From Acholoe squamosa (Eukaryota > Annelida > Polychaeta > Phyllodocida > Polynoidae): a stretch of 64,000 bases of DNA. Below, in pieces: positions 52,704 to 64,000 of this stretch. The translations under genes and the position numbers were made by a program. The stretch covers positions 27,660,354 through 27,724,353 of the forward strand of contig OX439036.1 in NCBI GenBank assembly GCA_949317995.1. Reading direction: 5' to 3'. Every line of letters begins with the position of its first letter. The stretch's first letter is position 1. The notes under the pieces were generated by a model, which had not been told where the DNA came from, made no database searches, and was given only the letters and a program-made list of their open reading frames with translations.

Positions 52704-52949
52704 AAAGGGGGAAGATGCTGATCAAATCTTATTCAGTGGCTGATCAACCTAACCATGTCCTCCCATGCAAAAGCTAATTGGAACCCACTTGGATCACAGC
52801 ACAGCATTATATGAGGGAAGGGCGTTATTTTGGGGTGCAAAGTCGGTGGGTAAAGGATCCAGGACGTTTGATGGACAGAATAAGAAGAGCTGTGCTAGTC
52901 GCTGTTTTGTCATTGCATGTAGTGCAATGTTAATGGAAATAGAAATACA

Positions 52950-53013
<64 letters not shown>

Positions 53014-53552
53014 TCCAAGAAAATGTTATGATATTCCTGGAATATTCTAGCTGGAGAGCTCGAAGGAGAGAGGGAGGGAGAGAGATCATGTCCGACATTA
53101 ACCCTATACAACTCTATTCCATTCGTCATCCACTTACCATTCGGACTGGCGTGAGTGGCAACCCTACACAACCCCTGTCATCAATTTCAGGTCACTCTCA
53201 TGAGTCAATTTTCTATATGGATATCCGTTGTTATTACCGCTTTCCGACAGTGGTATCAGGCTACCCCTATACTGATGCCTAGCTACTGTGTCCCATCGCC
53301 TACGTTTTCGATCTCACTGTGTTCGGAAATATAGCGAGCGATCTTTCAGACATAGTCATTTGTCATTACCTGAAAGGGTCGATATAATCTGCCCTGGAGG
53401 TTATTCCAACACAGCCTAACATCGCAACCCCGGCAGTATTGGTGGAAAGTCTGCCTATCACAGCATGGTGTGATAGTGATGTGTGTACCTACAAAATTAG
53501 TCTGCAAAGTTAGCGAGCTGTGGCAGAGTAGAGCTGCAGATGTCATACCACT
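52704..53552. other. non-genic interval with AT microsatellite
   Basis: Contains the (TA)n tract at 52952-53011 and a GGGAGGGAGAGAG stretch near 53065. No gene recognised. Confidence 0.5.
52952..53011. repeat. (TA)30 microsatellite
   Basis: Uninterrupted alternating A and T. Both strands give spurious Tyr-Ile frames. Confidence 0.98.
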
Positions 53553-53915
53553 GGAGGGTGTTGCTCCTATTGTGAAAAGAGCTGTGAGTATGTGCCCTCT
53601 TTTCTTAACAAGTCGTGCACTACTTCACCAAAGTACTTGCACTCACCACATCAGTCTGAAAAGTCAGCTGCCTTGTTTAAAACAGAGAGAGCTGCACTAT
53701 CAGGTACCTACTCATGTCACACAATCTATAGTATATTATACTGACTGACTTATCCCAACTAGGTACCTACTCAAATCCCCCTTCTTTAGCACCGTACTTG
53801 AAGGACCACTTGTGAACAACAAAATGGACAAGTTAAACCGACATGAAAAGAAAGGACTGGAAATGAGGGCATTTTTAGCCAGCTCTTCCTTTTACTATAG
53901 GAGTAACATCCTCCT
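53553..53915. repeat. direct duplication, copy 1
   Basis: About 360 bases starting TTGCTCCTATTGTGAAAAGA and including CAGGTACCTACTCATGTCAC; repeated at 54437-54795. No coding content. Confidence 0.85.
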
Positions 53916-54436
53916 GCTATACCTGAGAGTGACAGTACTGTTGTACTTTGTATGTTGTAGAAGTTAACTCTACAGTGATGTGTCCATAGGGCGATGGCAT
54001 TTGTTAACGACAGAATATTTCTATTGGCGACCACTTCCACCATTTGTTTTCAACCATAAAAATCAAACATGTTAAATATTTTTTTCATGATAAAAATCAA
54101 TCCCTGACTACCCATCGATGATAAGTCAGAAAAATCTTTTTTCCAATGTTAAATATTTGATGCATGCTGTATTGGCCACTCAAATATTAAACATAATAAT
54201 TTGATTTCAATCGTCGGAAATGAATGATGCAAGTGTCTTATCGTCAGAAATGAACCATGGAAGTGATTGCCAAAAGTAATACTCTGAATGTTATAAATTC
54301 AGTCACCCTTGGGACACATGGCCTATGCTAGGTTAAGTACCACAGCCCGACATTAAATACTATCGCAACCCCCTGTGCTGCACGGATATTGCTCCATATA
54401 ACTACCAAAACAGAGTTCGATGCAAACATAGCAGAA

Positions 54437-54795
54437 GCGTGTTGCTCCTATGGTAAAAAGAGCTGTCAGTAGGTACCCTCTTTTCAAAAGAAGTCATGCT
54501 CTGCTTCACCATTCAACTTGCACTCACCCATTGGTCTGAAAGTCACATGCCTTGTTTAAAATAGAGAGAGCTGCACTATCAGGTACCTACTCATGTCACA
54601 CACTCTATAGAATATTATACTGACTGACTTCTCCCAACTAGGTACCTACTCAAATCCCCCGTTTTTAGCACCATACTTGAATGACCACTTGTGAGCAACA
54701 AAAGGGACAAGTTAAAGCTACATGAAAAGAAAGGACTGGAAATGAGGGCATTTTTAGTTAGCTCTTCCTTTTACTATAGGAGAAACACCCTCCTG
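54437..54795. repeat. direct duplication, copy 2
   Basis: Direct copy of 53553-53915 with scattered substitutions, about 880 bases downstream. Confidence 0.85.
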
Positions 54796-54916
54796 AGGGT
54801 GCAATGTGATATGAGAGGAGGCCGGCCATTCCTATTGGGCGACTTCACCAAATTCAATACTTAATTAATCTTAGCTGTAGAAGAAAGCTGACCGAATTTT
54901 ATTTACCCAGATTTAA

Positions 54917-55618
54917 CCCTTACGTGCCCAGATTAGCTAAAGTGCGCTCTTAAGCATGTACATATGTTCAATAGACCACCATGAGTTGAATATTAATCAG
55001 ATTAAGATAATTTTGACACCAGGAAACTCACTATATCAAGGGCTTTCCAACGATACTGAATTCTTTATGGTGCATTAGGTAAATAAGTATTAATAGATCC
55101 TATTGCAGAAAATAATGAATGAAAAACAGGCTTAAAATACATGAAAAGTGCACGCTCTGGTCATCAGAATAATGGGAAAGTACAGAAAATTCACTAAATT
55201 ACAAAAAATATTGATTAAAAATACCAAAAATATTGATCAAAATATTTTTTCTCCAAGGAATCCAATTAGGATACATATCTTTTCCAATGATCATTATAGC
55301 TTTCTTTGAAATGTCTAAATAATGCTTTATGAATTGAAAATAGTCTATTCCCCACCAAAATCTTAAAAAAAAGATTTTCTAGGCACCTATATGAAAAATC
55401 AGCACATCTCAACATCTTGTGCCATCATCATTCCCTGCTGATAAATATAAAACTATAATATGCTTCATATTACATTATCTGAAAGCTATTTTACTCCCCT
55501 CTTTCTTATCATTTGAATCAGTACTTTAATCTGGACCTAATATAGGTAATGACATCTACTATGTCAAGTTTGTTAAATAAATCATCTTTCTCAAAATGAA
55601 TCTGGGCACGAAAGGGGG
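54917..55618. mobile_element. possible inverted-repeat element, CCCTTACGTGCCCAGATT ends
   Basis: CCCTTACGTGCCCAGATT at left and AATCTGGGCACGAAAGGG at right form an 18-base inverted pair around about 670 AT-rich bases. TTAA precedes the left end but not the right, so a piggyBac-type target is not supported. Confidence 0.5.
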
Positions 55619-55730
55619 CCCCCTTTGTTGGATCCATTTGCTGATTTGCATGAAGCCATTTGTGTAGGATGGATGTCTGTGGATAATGTGGATCAATGTT
55701 TTTCTATAGGCCTACAGGGTTTGGTTCCTA

Positions 55731-56343
55731 AAGGCTAAATCCCACAATGTGATTAACCACCATATGCACTTGTGATTTAGGAATGCAGTGGTCCTTAGCC
55801 GATATTGGAGGGGTAATATCGTCTATGGAAGGCCTATAATGGCTAAGAGGCCTTGTCAAAGTGTTGTGATTTCAGAAGTGGATCACATCAAAAGTTTTTG
55901 ATATTTTTTCCACAATAGGCCAGAAATCTTTTTGATATACCAAAATCCCCTGTGCTTTAGATTTCTTTTACATCACAAGAGGTCTGTTTTGGATGAATCA
56001 GGACCCAAGTTCCACACACTATTGTCATAAGAATGTTCTTCTTGTGGTTTGTGTGTGCTTCATTACATGTATTGCACAGTCTATTTATAAATCTAAAGAT
56101 CTAGACTATTGAAAACAATAGGAATTCAGTGATATAAAACAGTGTTTTTGATATCAAACACTCCTTCTCTGAATCAAAGTAGCAACTAGTCAGTAGAGTA
56201 ATGAATTTCACAGTGGGATTTGGCAAAGGTATGGGTGGTAGGGCAACCCTTGTGATTTAGGATATTGACAAGAGTACAAGGCTGCCCATATCCAAAATCA
56301 CAAACATTTTAGACCCATTTTTCACATAGTGGGATTTGGCCTT
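55731..56343. mobile_element. AAGGCYAAATCCCAC element, most complete copy
   Basis: A 613-bp element with ends AAGGCTAAATCCCACAATGTG and CACATAGTGGGATTTGGCCTT. It contains GCCGATATTGGAGGGGTAAT and AAAAGTTTTTGATATTTT as in copies A and B. It ends 147 bases before the receptor gene start. Confidence 0.8.
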
Positions 56344-56490
56344 AAGGCCAGGAGACTCTTAATGGCAGGCCAACATTGGATCCATCTATAATTCAACACT
56401 TGTTGACACACAAAGCGTGGAAATAAGACCCGAGCAGCTCAGTCTCCAACAGGGCCTTCCCAGCATAGGATAATCTCTGACTGAGCGAGC

Positions 56491-57450
56491 ATGGATTCCT
56501 TACTCAGGAGATATACCAGCACAAGCCTCTTTCGGGCCATGTCCCCAATATTTCTACTCATGAAATTGTGTGGTCTTTATTTCACTAAATGCTACGAGAA
56601 ACAAACGGGGAGAAGGTCCTGTCGCCCTGTTACCATGTCACAGATATTCTCGACCTTTGTGTTGGTTCTCCACTGGTTGAACTTTATACGCCACTTTACC
56701 ATTTTTAACAAGGAGGAAGAGTTTGGTGCCAGGCTGTGTATGAAGGTGGTATACTTCTCCTACTCCTTCATTGTGGCAGTGAATGCTACATGTTGCTATC
56801 AGGCCTGTTGCAGGGCTGACCTCCTACCACATGTCTTTCTGTTCGCCTGCTCCATGCCCAAGTGTAGGGAAACTGCCTGTGTGAGTTATGTCAGAAGGAA
56901 AGTATTAATCCTGTCCACTGTCTCTGCCGTCTTCATGATCGTCCTCCATCTTTCAGTAACCTGGCGCTACTTCTTATCTCACAGTTATGACGACAGATTT
57001 GCACCATTCACAGAGGGGGATACCCTATTCATGGCCGTCAAAGTCACAGTCTGTGTCTTTGATCTCTTCATGAATGCAGCCTGGGTCTTGCCCATGGTGG
57101 AGTTCTGTGGTTTGGCAGCAATAATTGTAGCTGAGTACAATGCCATAAACACAGTCCTGGCCAACATAATTTCAAATGAAGTCACCTTGAAGAGGGAGCT
57201 TCCAGTGCTCCGTGCTCGGCATCAGGCAGTGTGTGAGCTGCTTGAGTTGGTGGACAGGTTTGTGAGTGTGTGGCTGGCCACTTCCTTTGTGTTCAGTGTT
57301 GGTGAGATATGTGTGATGGCATATGTGATAGCGTGTGTACCTGAATACCAGCAGGATCCAATGTTGCTGTTTCTGACCATCTTCTGGCTGCTCTCCAGTT
57401 GTGTCTACATCAGCCTCTGTTGCAGTGTGGCATCTTATGTGAACTGTAAG
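56491..57450 (+). CDS. receptor exon 1 (320 codons)
   Basis: Codes residues 1-320, from MDSLLRRYTS to SYVNCK, including six of the seven expected membrane segments. Ends at donor GTATGTACTT in phase 0. Confidence 0.85.
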
Positions 57451-60400
57451 GTATGTACTTATATATCAGGTTGGTATAATGTTTCATTTCATGTAAATAA
57501 CAAAGCCCCATAGCTGATCCACACCCCGAATGATATCTCAATCCTCACTTCTGCTACATTTAGTGATTTTAAATCCATTTGAGTGAAGCTTACAAGAAAT
57601 AAATAGAAAGATACACCCAATAAAATAAATTTTCATTGATCCCGCCCCCTCTGCCTGGCCTTCAGGCTTTGCCCTCGGGGAAGACTGGTACCATTGGATG
57701 AATTGTTGTAAAGGTATTACACTGTTGTGTATCTTTGTCTGTATGAAGTATTCAAACTAGGGGAAGCTGGTTTAGAAATTTAGGACTTGTTAAGAAATCT
57801 ACAGCATTGCTGTAGTGGCTTTACATGCAAGTATTAAAATAATAGGACAAATAGGCAAATAGGAAACAAGAGTAGAGGATTATACAGCATAGGCCAACGG
57901 TCAATTCTTGTTTAAGAATTTAAGAGTTTAAATATATTGACTAAGTACTGACATATATCATATGTATTGACCAATCGCTGACAAATAATGAGTAAGCGCT
58001 GACTATATTGACTAATTTCTGACAAATAGTGAGTAATTACTGACATATGTTGACTGATTTACTGACAAACTGTGAATAGATACTGATTTTATTGACTAAT
58101 TGCTAATATATAGTGACTAAGTACTAACATATATTGACTAAGTGCAGACAAATTTTTCATAGCTACTGACATATTTAGATTACTCCAGCCAAGGCATGAT
58201 GTACCAGTGAATCAATGGCTATTTCTCTACTGTTTACCGATGGTTTGTAATATATAAATTTCACTATGCCAATTCTATTTCTTAAACTTTCAGACCCATT
58301 TTGCTAACGGTTGCTGACAAGTCGTGATTAATTGCTGACATATTGACTAATTGCTAAAAAAATAGTGACTAATTACTGACATATATTGAATAATCACTGA
58401 CAAATAGTAAGTAAGCGCTGACATATGTTGATTAAGTGCTGACAAAATTTGATAGTGCATAATTACTGGCATATTTTGACTAATTGCTGAAAAATTGTGA
58501 CAAAGTACTGACATATATTGACTGATTGCTGACAAATTGTGAGTAAATACTTACATGTATTGACTAATTGTTGATATATAGTGACTAAGTACTGACATAT
58601 ATTGACTAATTGCTGACAAATAGTGAGTAATTACTGAGATATATTGACTAATTTCTGATAAATAGTGAATAATTACTGACATATATTTGCTAATTGCTGA
58701 GAAATAGTCAGTAATTACTGAGATATATTGAATAATTTCTGTCAAATTGTGAGCAATTACTGACATAATTATATCGACTGATTGCTGACAAATAGTGAGT
58801 GATTACTAATATAAATTATATTGAATAATTGCTGACAAATAGTAAGTAATTACTAACATATATTAAAGAATTGCTGACAAATAGCAAACAATTACTGACA
58901 TATATTGACTAAATGCTGAAAAAATGTAAGTAACTACTACCATGTATTAATAATTGCTGATATAGAGTGACTGAGTACTGACATATATTGATTAATTGCT
59001 GACAATTTGTGAGTAAATACTGATATATATATATATATATATATATTGACTAATTGCTGACAAATAGTGAGTAATTACTAATATATATTGACTAATTGCT
59101 GACAAATAGTGAGCAATTACTAACATTATATCAACTAAATTTATGCTGATAAAATGTAAATAATTACTAGCATGTATTGACTTATTGCTGACAAATAGTG
59201 AATAATTACTAACATAATTATAATAACTAATTTCTTACAAATAGTCCATAGATACTGACATATTTTGACAAATACCAGTCAAGGCAAGATGCACAATTGA
59301 TTCTTTCTGTGCTGTTTATCAACGGGTTTCAACATGTTATATATTAATTTCAATGTTTTTCACTATGCCAATTCTATTTTTTACACTTTCAAACCCATAT
59401 TCCCAATGGTTGCTGATATAGAGTGCATCATACCAGTCAAGGCATGATGCACAAATGAATCAATGACAATTTCTCAGCTGTTTATTGAAAGATTTCAAAG
59501 TGTAATATATTGATTTTAATGTTTTCAAGCATACTGATTCTATTTTTTTTTTAACTTATAGACCCATATTCCTGATACATTTTGAGTAAGAGTGCATCAT
59601 GCCAGGCAAAGCATGATGCACAAATGAATCAATGCCCATTACACTGTAGTTTATTGGCAGATTTGGACATGTAATATGTGAGCCAGCAAGCAGAAAGGAC
59701 AGTTACTGCGGGATTTAGTACCAGATTTAGCCACCAGGGGGCACCACTATGGACTAGAATAGGAAAAATATGACTAAAACTGTTATAGGGTACTTTTTTA
59801 TGGAGAATTCAATGGTTTTTGATAAAACGTTCTATTTTGGGTGGAAAGGTTCCAAATTTGGCATGTAAAAAGAATGTTTTTGGGCCAAAATAAGCATTTT
59901 TGTTAATTTCTGTTGCCATGGAAACATGATTTTCATTCTAAATAGGAAAATCAATGATCCCATTTGAAGGAACATCCCACAAGGTTTACTATGGTGAAAA
60001 CAGAATGAAAATACCATTTCTAGATCAAAAGTTATGGGCAAAAGAATAAAAATTTATACGAATTTAGCTAATTAGCATAAATTATGCTAATTAGCTATAT
60101 ATCTCATGACCAATTAGACATAGAGCTTATTAACATATTAAAAATGGTCACACCTACCCATATCTAGCAAGCCATTCCTCCAAAACTAACAGGAGTATCT
60201 TCTCATGCTATGTATCACTGTAAAGCTAGTGATTTGAATTTTAAAGTGGACTTTTAGCACGGAGCACCCTTTCTCCTTGCCTCTACACATATATCGATTA
60301 CAAGGTTTTCAACCATGCCGATTCCATTTTTTAAACTTTTACATGCATATTCCTGATGGATTCAGAGATAGAGTGCATCATGCCAATCTGGGCATGATGC

Positions 60401-63355
60401 ACAAATGAATAAAATGCCATTAACCTTTTTAATGTCAATACTTAGTCACTAGGTGTCAGTAGTTTATACTTGCAAGCATATGAATTCGATAAGGGAGCAA
60501 TGGCACATATCTATATATATATTGAAAAGTACCAGGACACTGCATAATTATGCTAATTATGCACAAAAAAAATGCAACAATGCATTGTAGGATATGGATC
60601 TGTGGTAGTTTTTCCCTCCAATCTACCTTGCACTATCGAAAATTTGTTTCGACTGAAATTAAGCGAAATAAAATTTTAGACTGGGACAAATTTGTGTCAA
60701 AACCCCAACTAGGTGTCAGTACTTTATACTTGCAAGCATATGAATTCTATAAGGGAGCAATGACACACATCTATATATATGACACAATCTGCAAAAAGGG
60801 CCCTTAGTGCAGGGGGGAATAAGGGCCCCTTTCCCAGTACATGTCACATATATGGAAAAGTATCAAGATACTGCATAATTATGCTAATTATGCAAATAAT
60901 ATGTGCAAATATGGAATGTTTGGTATCAATCTGGGATGTTTCGTCCCCCTAAAGAACATGCTCTCCGCCAAAAAATTTGTTTTGGAAAAGAATAAGGAAA
61001 ATAATTTTTTTAACTAGCGGCCTTTTCGGCCTGAGCAGGTCCACCTCCAGCCAAAACCTATCTGTTTTAAGTGTCACCGGGGAAAAAGGGCAGGTTTGAG
61101 GAAGGAATGGATCAAAATAAAGGTTTTTTTGGGACGCGGGGGCAGACACCAGTCCAGGCACTGGCAGAGAGGTCCAAGAGCTGGCAGTTTTACAAAAAAT
61201 ATCATACCGTAATCTCCCGCGTAGAAGGCGCGTCTTCTACGCCAAACAAAATGCTGCTGGGTCTTATACGCGGGAGGTAAATTGCCTTGAGTTTGGGGTG
61301 CGCCTTATACGCGGGTTTTTCCAACATCTCATTTGGGAAAATGTGCCGATGACAGCTTGAACTCATATAGCCAGCAATTCGGCAGCCCGGTCGCTGTAGA
61401 TTTGCTCGGCGGGTTTGACACTGACCGTCACACCGTGTGCCGATGACAGCTTGAACTCATATAGCCAGCACCGCGGCAGACCGGGAGGTGTCGACGGGCG
61501 CTCGGCGGGTTTGACGCCAACCGTGTGCCGATGACAGCTTGAACTCATATAGCCAGCACCGCGGCAGACCGGTCGCTGTAGATTTGCTCGGCGGGTTTGA
61601 TGCCAACCGTGTGCCGATGACAGCATAGATGATAGACTCAACAGGTTGACAATGCGGTGTGGCTTGCCGGGGTGTAGGGAACACGTGGGCCGATGACAGC
61701 ATCGACTCATAGCGCTAGCGCCGCGGCAGACCGGGAGGTGTTGACGCGCTCGCCGGGGATAAGGCCCACCATACGCCGATGACAGCTTGAACTCATATAG
61801 CCAGCACCGCGGCAGACCGGTCGCTGTAGATTTGCTCGCCGTTTTTTTACGCCGACCGTGTGCCGATGACAGCTTGAACTCATATAGGGGGGTGGGGAGG
61901 CGGGGCGCCTTCTACGCGAAACAGCCCCCCTGTGAGTTGGGGGGGCGCCTTATACGCGGGTTTTTCCGGAAATCGATCCAGAAGAAGTACGTGCGCCTTC
62001 TACGTGAAAAGGCCTTCTCTGAGTTGGGGGGGCGCCTTCTACGCGAGCTGCGCCTTCTACGCGGGAGATTACGGTATCTCCCATAGTGTAACCTATAGAT
62101 TAATGGTAGCTTGAGCTGGCGAACGTCATGGCAGTCTTTATTTTCAAATCTGCACAATGGGAACAGAGTTATCAATAATTTTAGCAATTTTAGCGATGTT
62201 ATTAATGATAGCATAGGCTTAGATATTGATGTTTTAAAGCTATGACATCACAAAAATGGCCATAACTTTCCACCAAAGCGTCGTATGAAAAAATTTCAAA
62301 CAGCTATGGACTCCTCTGGAAAATCGGCTTTCTCTCGGAACCCTATTATCACCCAATGATGTCTCTCAGTCTTCAGGCCATTTTGGCCTTGGACTCCTCA
62401 TTTTTGGCCTCTACAGCGATGTTTTGAGGGTATTCATGAAAGAATGATATAGACCTGTTCTCGGACCACCAATCTCGGACCACCAACAGGGCCACGCCGC
62501 TAGACGCAGTGTCATGCTTTGTTCAAATCTAATATTTTCCTTCAATTTCTCGGTACCATGCGACAAACAAAGACGAGTTGTGACAATAATCCATGTGTAC
62601 TGCGACAATAAAGCAAGTTTCCGTTCAAATAACAACACATTTGGGCCAAAAACACAGACATCGGCAACAACAACATTTTCGCTGGTACCGCGGTCCGGCA
62701 GTGGTACCAGTGAAACACATCGCTTCTGGGGACGTGTCTAACTGGGTCAGGTAACTACCAACAGCCAATCAAAGATGGGGATGGCGGTCTTTCAGCCAAT
62801 CACGTGTCTCGGGGAGGGAGGGAGCGGATTCTACCCGCTGCGGCCGGCCTACTAGACTTGCTACCCTATTGTGTGCATAGTGTGTATACGGCGGCGGCAG
62901 CGGCGTCCTTGACTATAATACTATGTACTAGGGCGCCTTAGGACCTTAGCTAGTGGCTAGGACCTTAGCAAGTCTAGGGAGCAGCAATTCTCATGCACAA
63001 AGGATGTTTACCAAGGTTGCTCAACTTGCATACGGTGTATAGAAGCAATGAGACACAAATGCAACAGGGCTATTGCTATCATCATATCATGGATTCTGAT
63101 AGCTTCTTAACCAGCTAGCATACTAAAGCAAGTCTCAGGGGATTTCCATAGACTCTTTACTCAAGCTTTTATTCAATTGTCACAATGAAAGATTTATTAA
63201 AGTAACTTAAGTTATTGCTCACAGTTCTGGGGAGCTAAATGTTGTGGACTATATTCCTTGAAATCACCAAACTCTTTATTTTTCAGGCACACACCGCATT
63301 TGGAATTCTGCACAGGATGAGTATTTCAGATGTTACTGAAGGGTTCTCACTTCAG
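56491..63355 (+). CDS. gustatory-receptor-like 7TM protein, 3' end outside window
   Basis: Member of the insect-type chemoreceptor superfamily (gustatory-receptor-like, inverted 7TM ligand-gated channels of the plasma membrane). Exon 1, 56491-57450, codes 320 residues; exon 2, 63287-63355, codes 23, both junctions phase 0. Seen: hydrophobic segments about 51-68, 86-104, 137-158, 182-214, 258-282 and 291-316; the loop RHQAVCELLELVDRFVS (243-259), typical of the family; and in exon 2 AHTAFGILHRMSISDVTEGF SLQ, matching the conserved helix before TM7. The open frame past 57450 runs into the intron (donor AAG|GTATGT) and is not coding. TM7 and the TYhhhhhQ-like motif should lie beyond 64000. Ligand unknown. 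The ATG at 56491 is the first in frame. Confidence 0.85.
57925..59270. repeat. 42-bp tandem array in receptor intron
   Basis: Diverged units of about 42 bases built from CTGACATATATTGACTAATT and GCTGACAAATAGTGAGTAAT run through the stretch, interrupted at about 58170-58310 and by a short (AT)n at 59023-59046. Because 42 is a multiple of three, the minus strand gives long but meaningless frames with 14-residue repeats. Confidence 0.9.
59271..60440. repeat. second tandem family in receptor intron
   Basis: Units of about 150 bases containing GTGCATCATACCAGTCAAGG, GATGCACAAATGAATCAATG and CTATGCCAATTCTATTTTTT occur near 58190, 59275, 59430, 59590 and 60370. An inverse copy of the CCACCAGGGGGCA repeat (see 15970) is at 59730. 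Confidence 0.75.
60450..60930. repeat. direct duplication with ACTAGGTGTCAGTA
   Basis: CACTAGGTGTCAGTAGTTTA through GCATAATTATGCTAATTATG occurs at about 60451-60563 and again, split, at 60711-60895. Confidence 0.75.
61205..62076. mobile_element. TACCGTAATCTCCCGCG element with about seven internal tandem units
   Basis: The ends TACCGTAATCTCCCGCGTAG and CGCGGGAGATTACGGTA enclose 870 bases. About seven units of 80-98 bases carry GTGCCGATGACAGCTTGAAC and CCGCGGCAGACCGG. Sister of 35197-36094, within the receptor intron. Confidence 0.85.
62077..63286. other. receptor intron, no further exon recognised
   Basis: The stretch at 62680-62900 is GC-rich (GGCGGCGGCAGCGGCG), but no ORF or splice-bounded homology is visible. 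Confidence 0.45.
63287..63355 (+). CDS. receptor exon 2 (23 codons)
   Basis: Acceptor TTTATTTTTCAG, donor GTACAT, phase 0 at both sides. The translation has the E-G-F-S-L-Q pattern found just before the final transmembrane helix in this superfamily. Confidence 0.72.
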
Positions 63356-64000
63356 GTACATTGTAAAAAATTCTGATTCAACTACCCTCCTACTGCAGTC
63401 TAAACCTTCATTTATAAATGTACTTATTTATAACCCAGTGGACACAGAGCATTGAATCAACGTTGACAATTGATCGATATGTGTTTATAGTATTGATCAA
63501 CCTGTCTTCAATACTTTTTCAATGATCCAATAGGGCAACTTTACGTAAAGACAACCACATACCTTGAGTTGTCCACCGTTCATCTTGATTTTTGCCCTTT
63601 TACATGCATCTTGTGTGCCTGGGACCCTAATGTTGTTCAAATATATGTGTCATACTAACTATGGAATGAATACCTGGGATATATTAAGTAATTGTGATTA
63701 CTGTCATTGTACAATAATACACTGAAGGACACATGTTTGACTTGTTTTTATTATGATGAACTGGTCATTTCATCAGAAATCTCCAACTTATCCATCATGT
63801 TGACTATACGGACAGATATCATTGCTAAATGAAAGCATAAACAAAGATTCAGAAATTTTATAATACTTTCAATTTATCATATATATTCTAGAACATACAA
63901 ATTTCACAATGAGACGGCCACCATTTCACCTTGAGTCATCCCCCATTTTCAGAGTGAATTATGCAAATTATTGAGTAGAAACCATTGATTACATAGGATC
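63356..64000. other. receptor intron or downstream, incomplete
   Basis: No exon with the expected TM7 segment was found before the window ends. Confidence 0.5.

Noticed and set aside
54917-55618. piggyBac-type element
   Set aside because: TTAA flanks only the left end, and the right end does not show the expected TTAA.
57451-57513. Coding extension of the receptor after residue 320
   Set aside because: A strong splice donor (AAG|GTATGT) and a family-consistent downstream exon indicate this is intron.
57925-59270. CRISPR-like array
   Set aside because: Head-to-tail diverged units with no unique spacers, in animal intronic DNA.
62514-62741. Possible first exon in a GC-richer stretch
   Set aside because: No homology, no convincing donor, and frames are open on both strands.

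Overview
This is invertebrate animal nuclear DNA. The evidence is a 13-exon VCP/p97 gene with GT-AG introns, an intronless linker-histone gene ending in a metazoan histone 3' stem-loop, and a gustatory-receptor-like gene with phase-0 introns. Gene density is low and most of the window is transposon-derived. A non-insect invertebrate (lancelet, hemichordate, echinoderm, mollusc or similar) fits, but I cannot name the species from sequence alone.

Layout. 1-7417: no gene; short minisatellites, a TA/TG microsatellite and one arm of a dispersed repeat. 7418-14014: an LTR retrotransposon with two 681-bp LTRs, a 4-bp target duplication (GAGC) and an almost gene-less interior. 14015-25726: a mosaic of small inverted-repeat elements, including a 5-kb foldback structure with 1.3-kb arms (19510-24583). 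26143-26616: a short histone H1-like gene with its own processing stem-loop. 26617-34344: no gene, only repeats. 34345-45359 (minus strand): complete VCP, 803 codons after splicing. Intron 7 holds a 670-bp TRIM element whose LTRs each carry a tRNA-like module; intron 12 holds several miniature inverted-repeat elements. 45769-56343: nested inverted-repeat elements, minisatellites and duplications. 56491 to beyond the window end: a gustatory-receptor-like seven-transmembrane gene, with exon 1 (320 codons) and a second 23-codon exon at 63287-63355, separated by a 5.8-kb intron full of tandem repeats.

The three genes are functionally unrelated: protein quality control, chromatin and chemoreception. 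The strongest unusual signal is the Helenus-type TRIM at 39320-39989. It has 252-bp LTRs differing at one base, a perfect 4-bp target duplication, and a primer-binding site that matches the 3' end of the tRNA-like sequence inside its own LTR plus CCA. Other notable items are a nearly intact-LTR but coding-dead retrotransposon, several palindromic element families recurring across the window, and RFX X-box-like palindromes in the large foldback.
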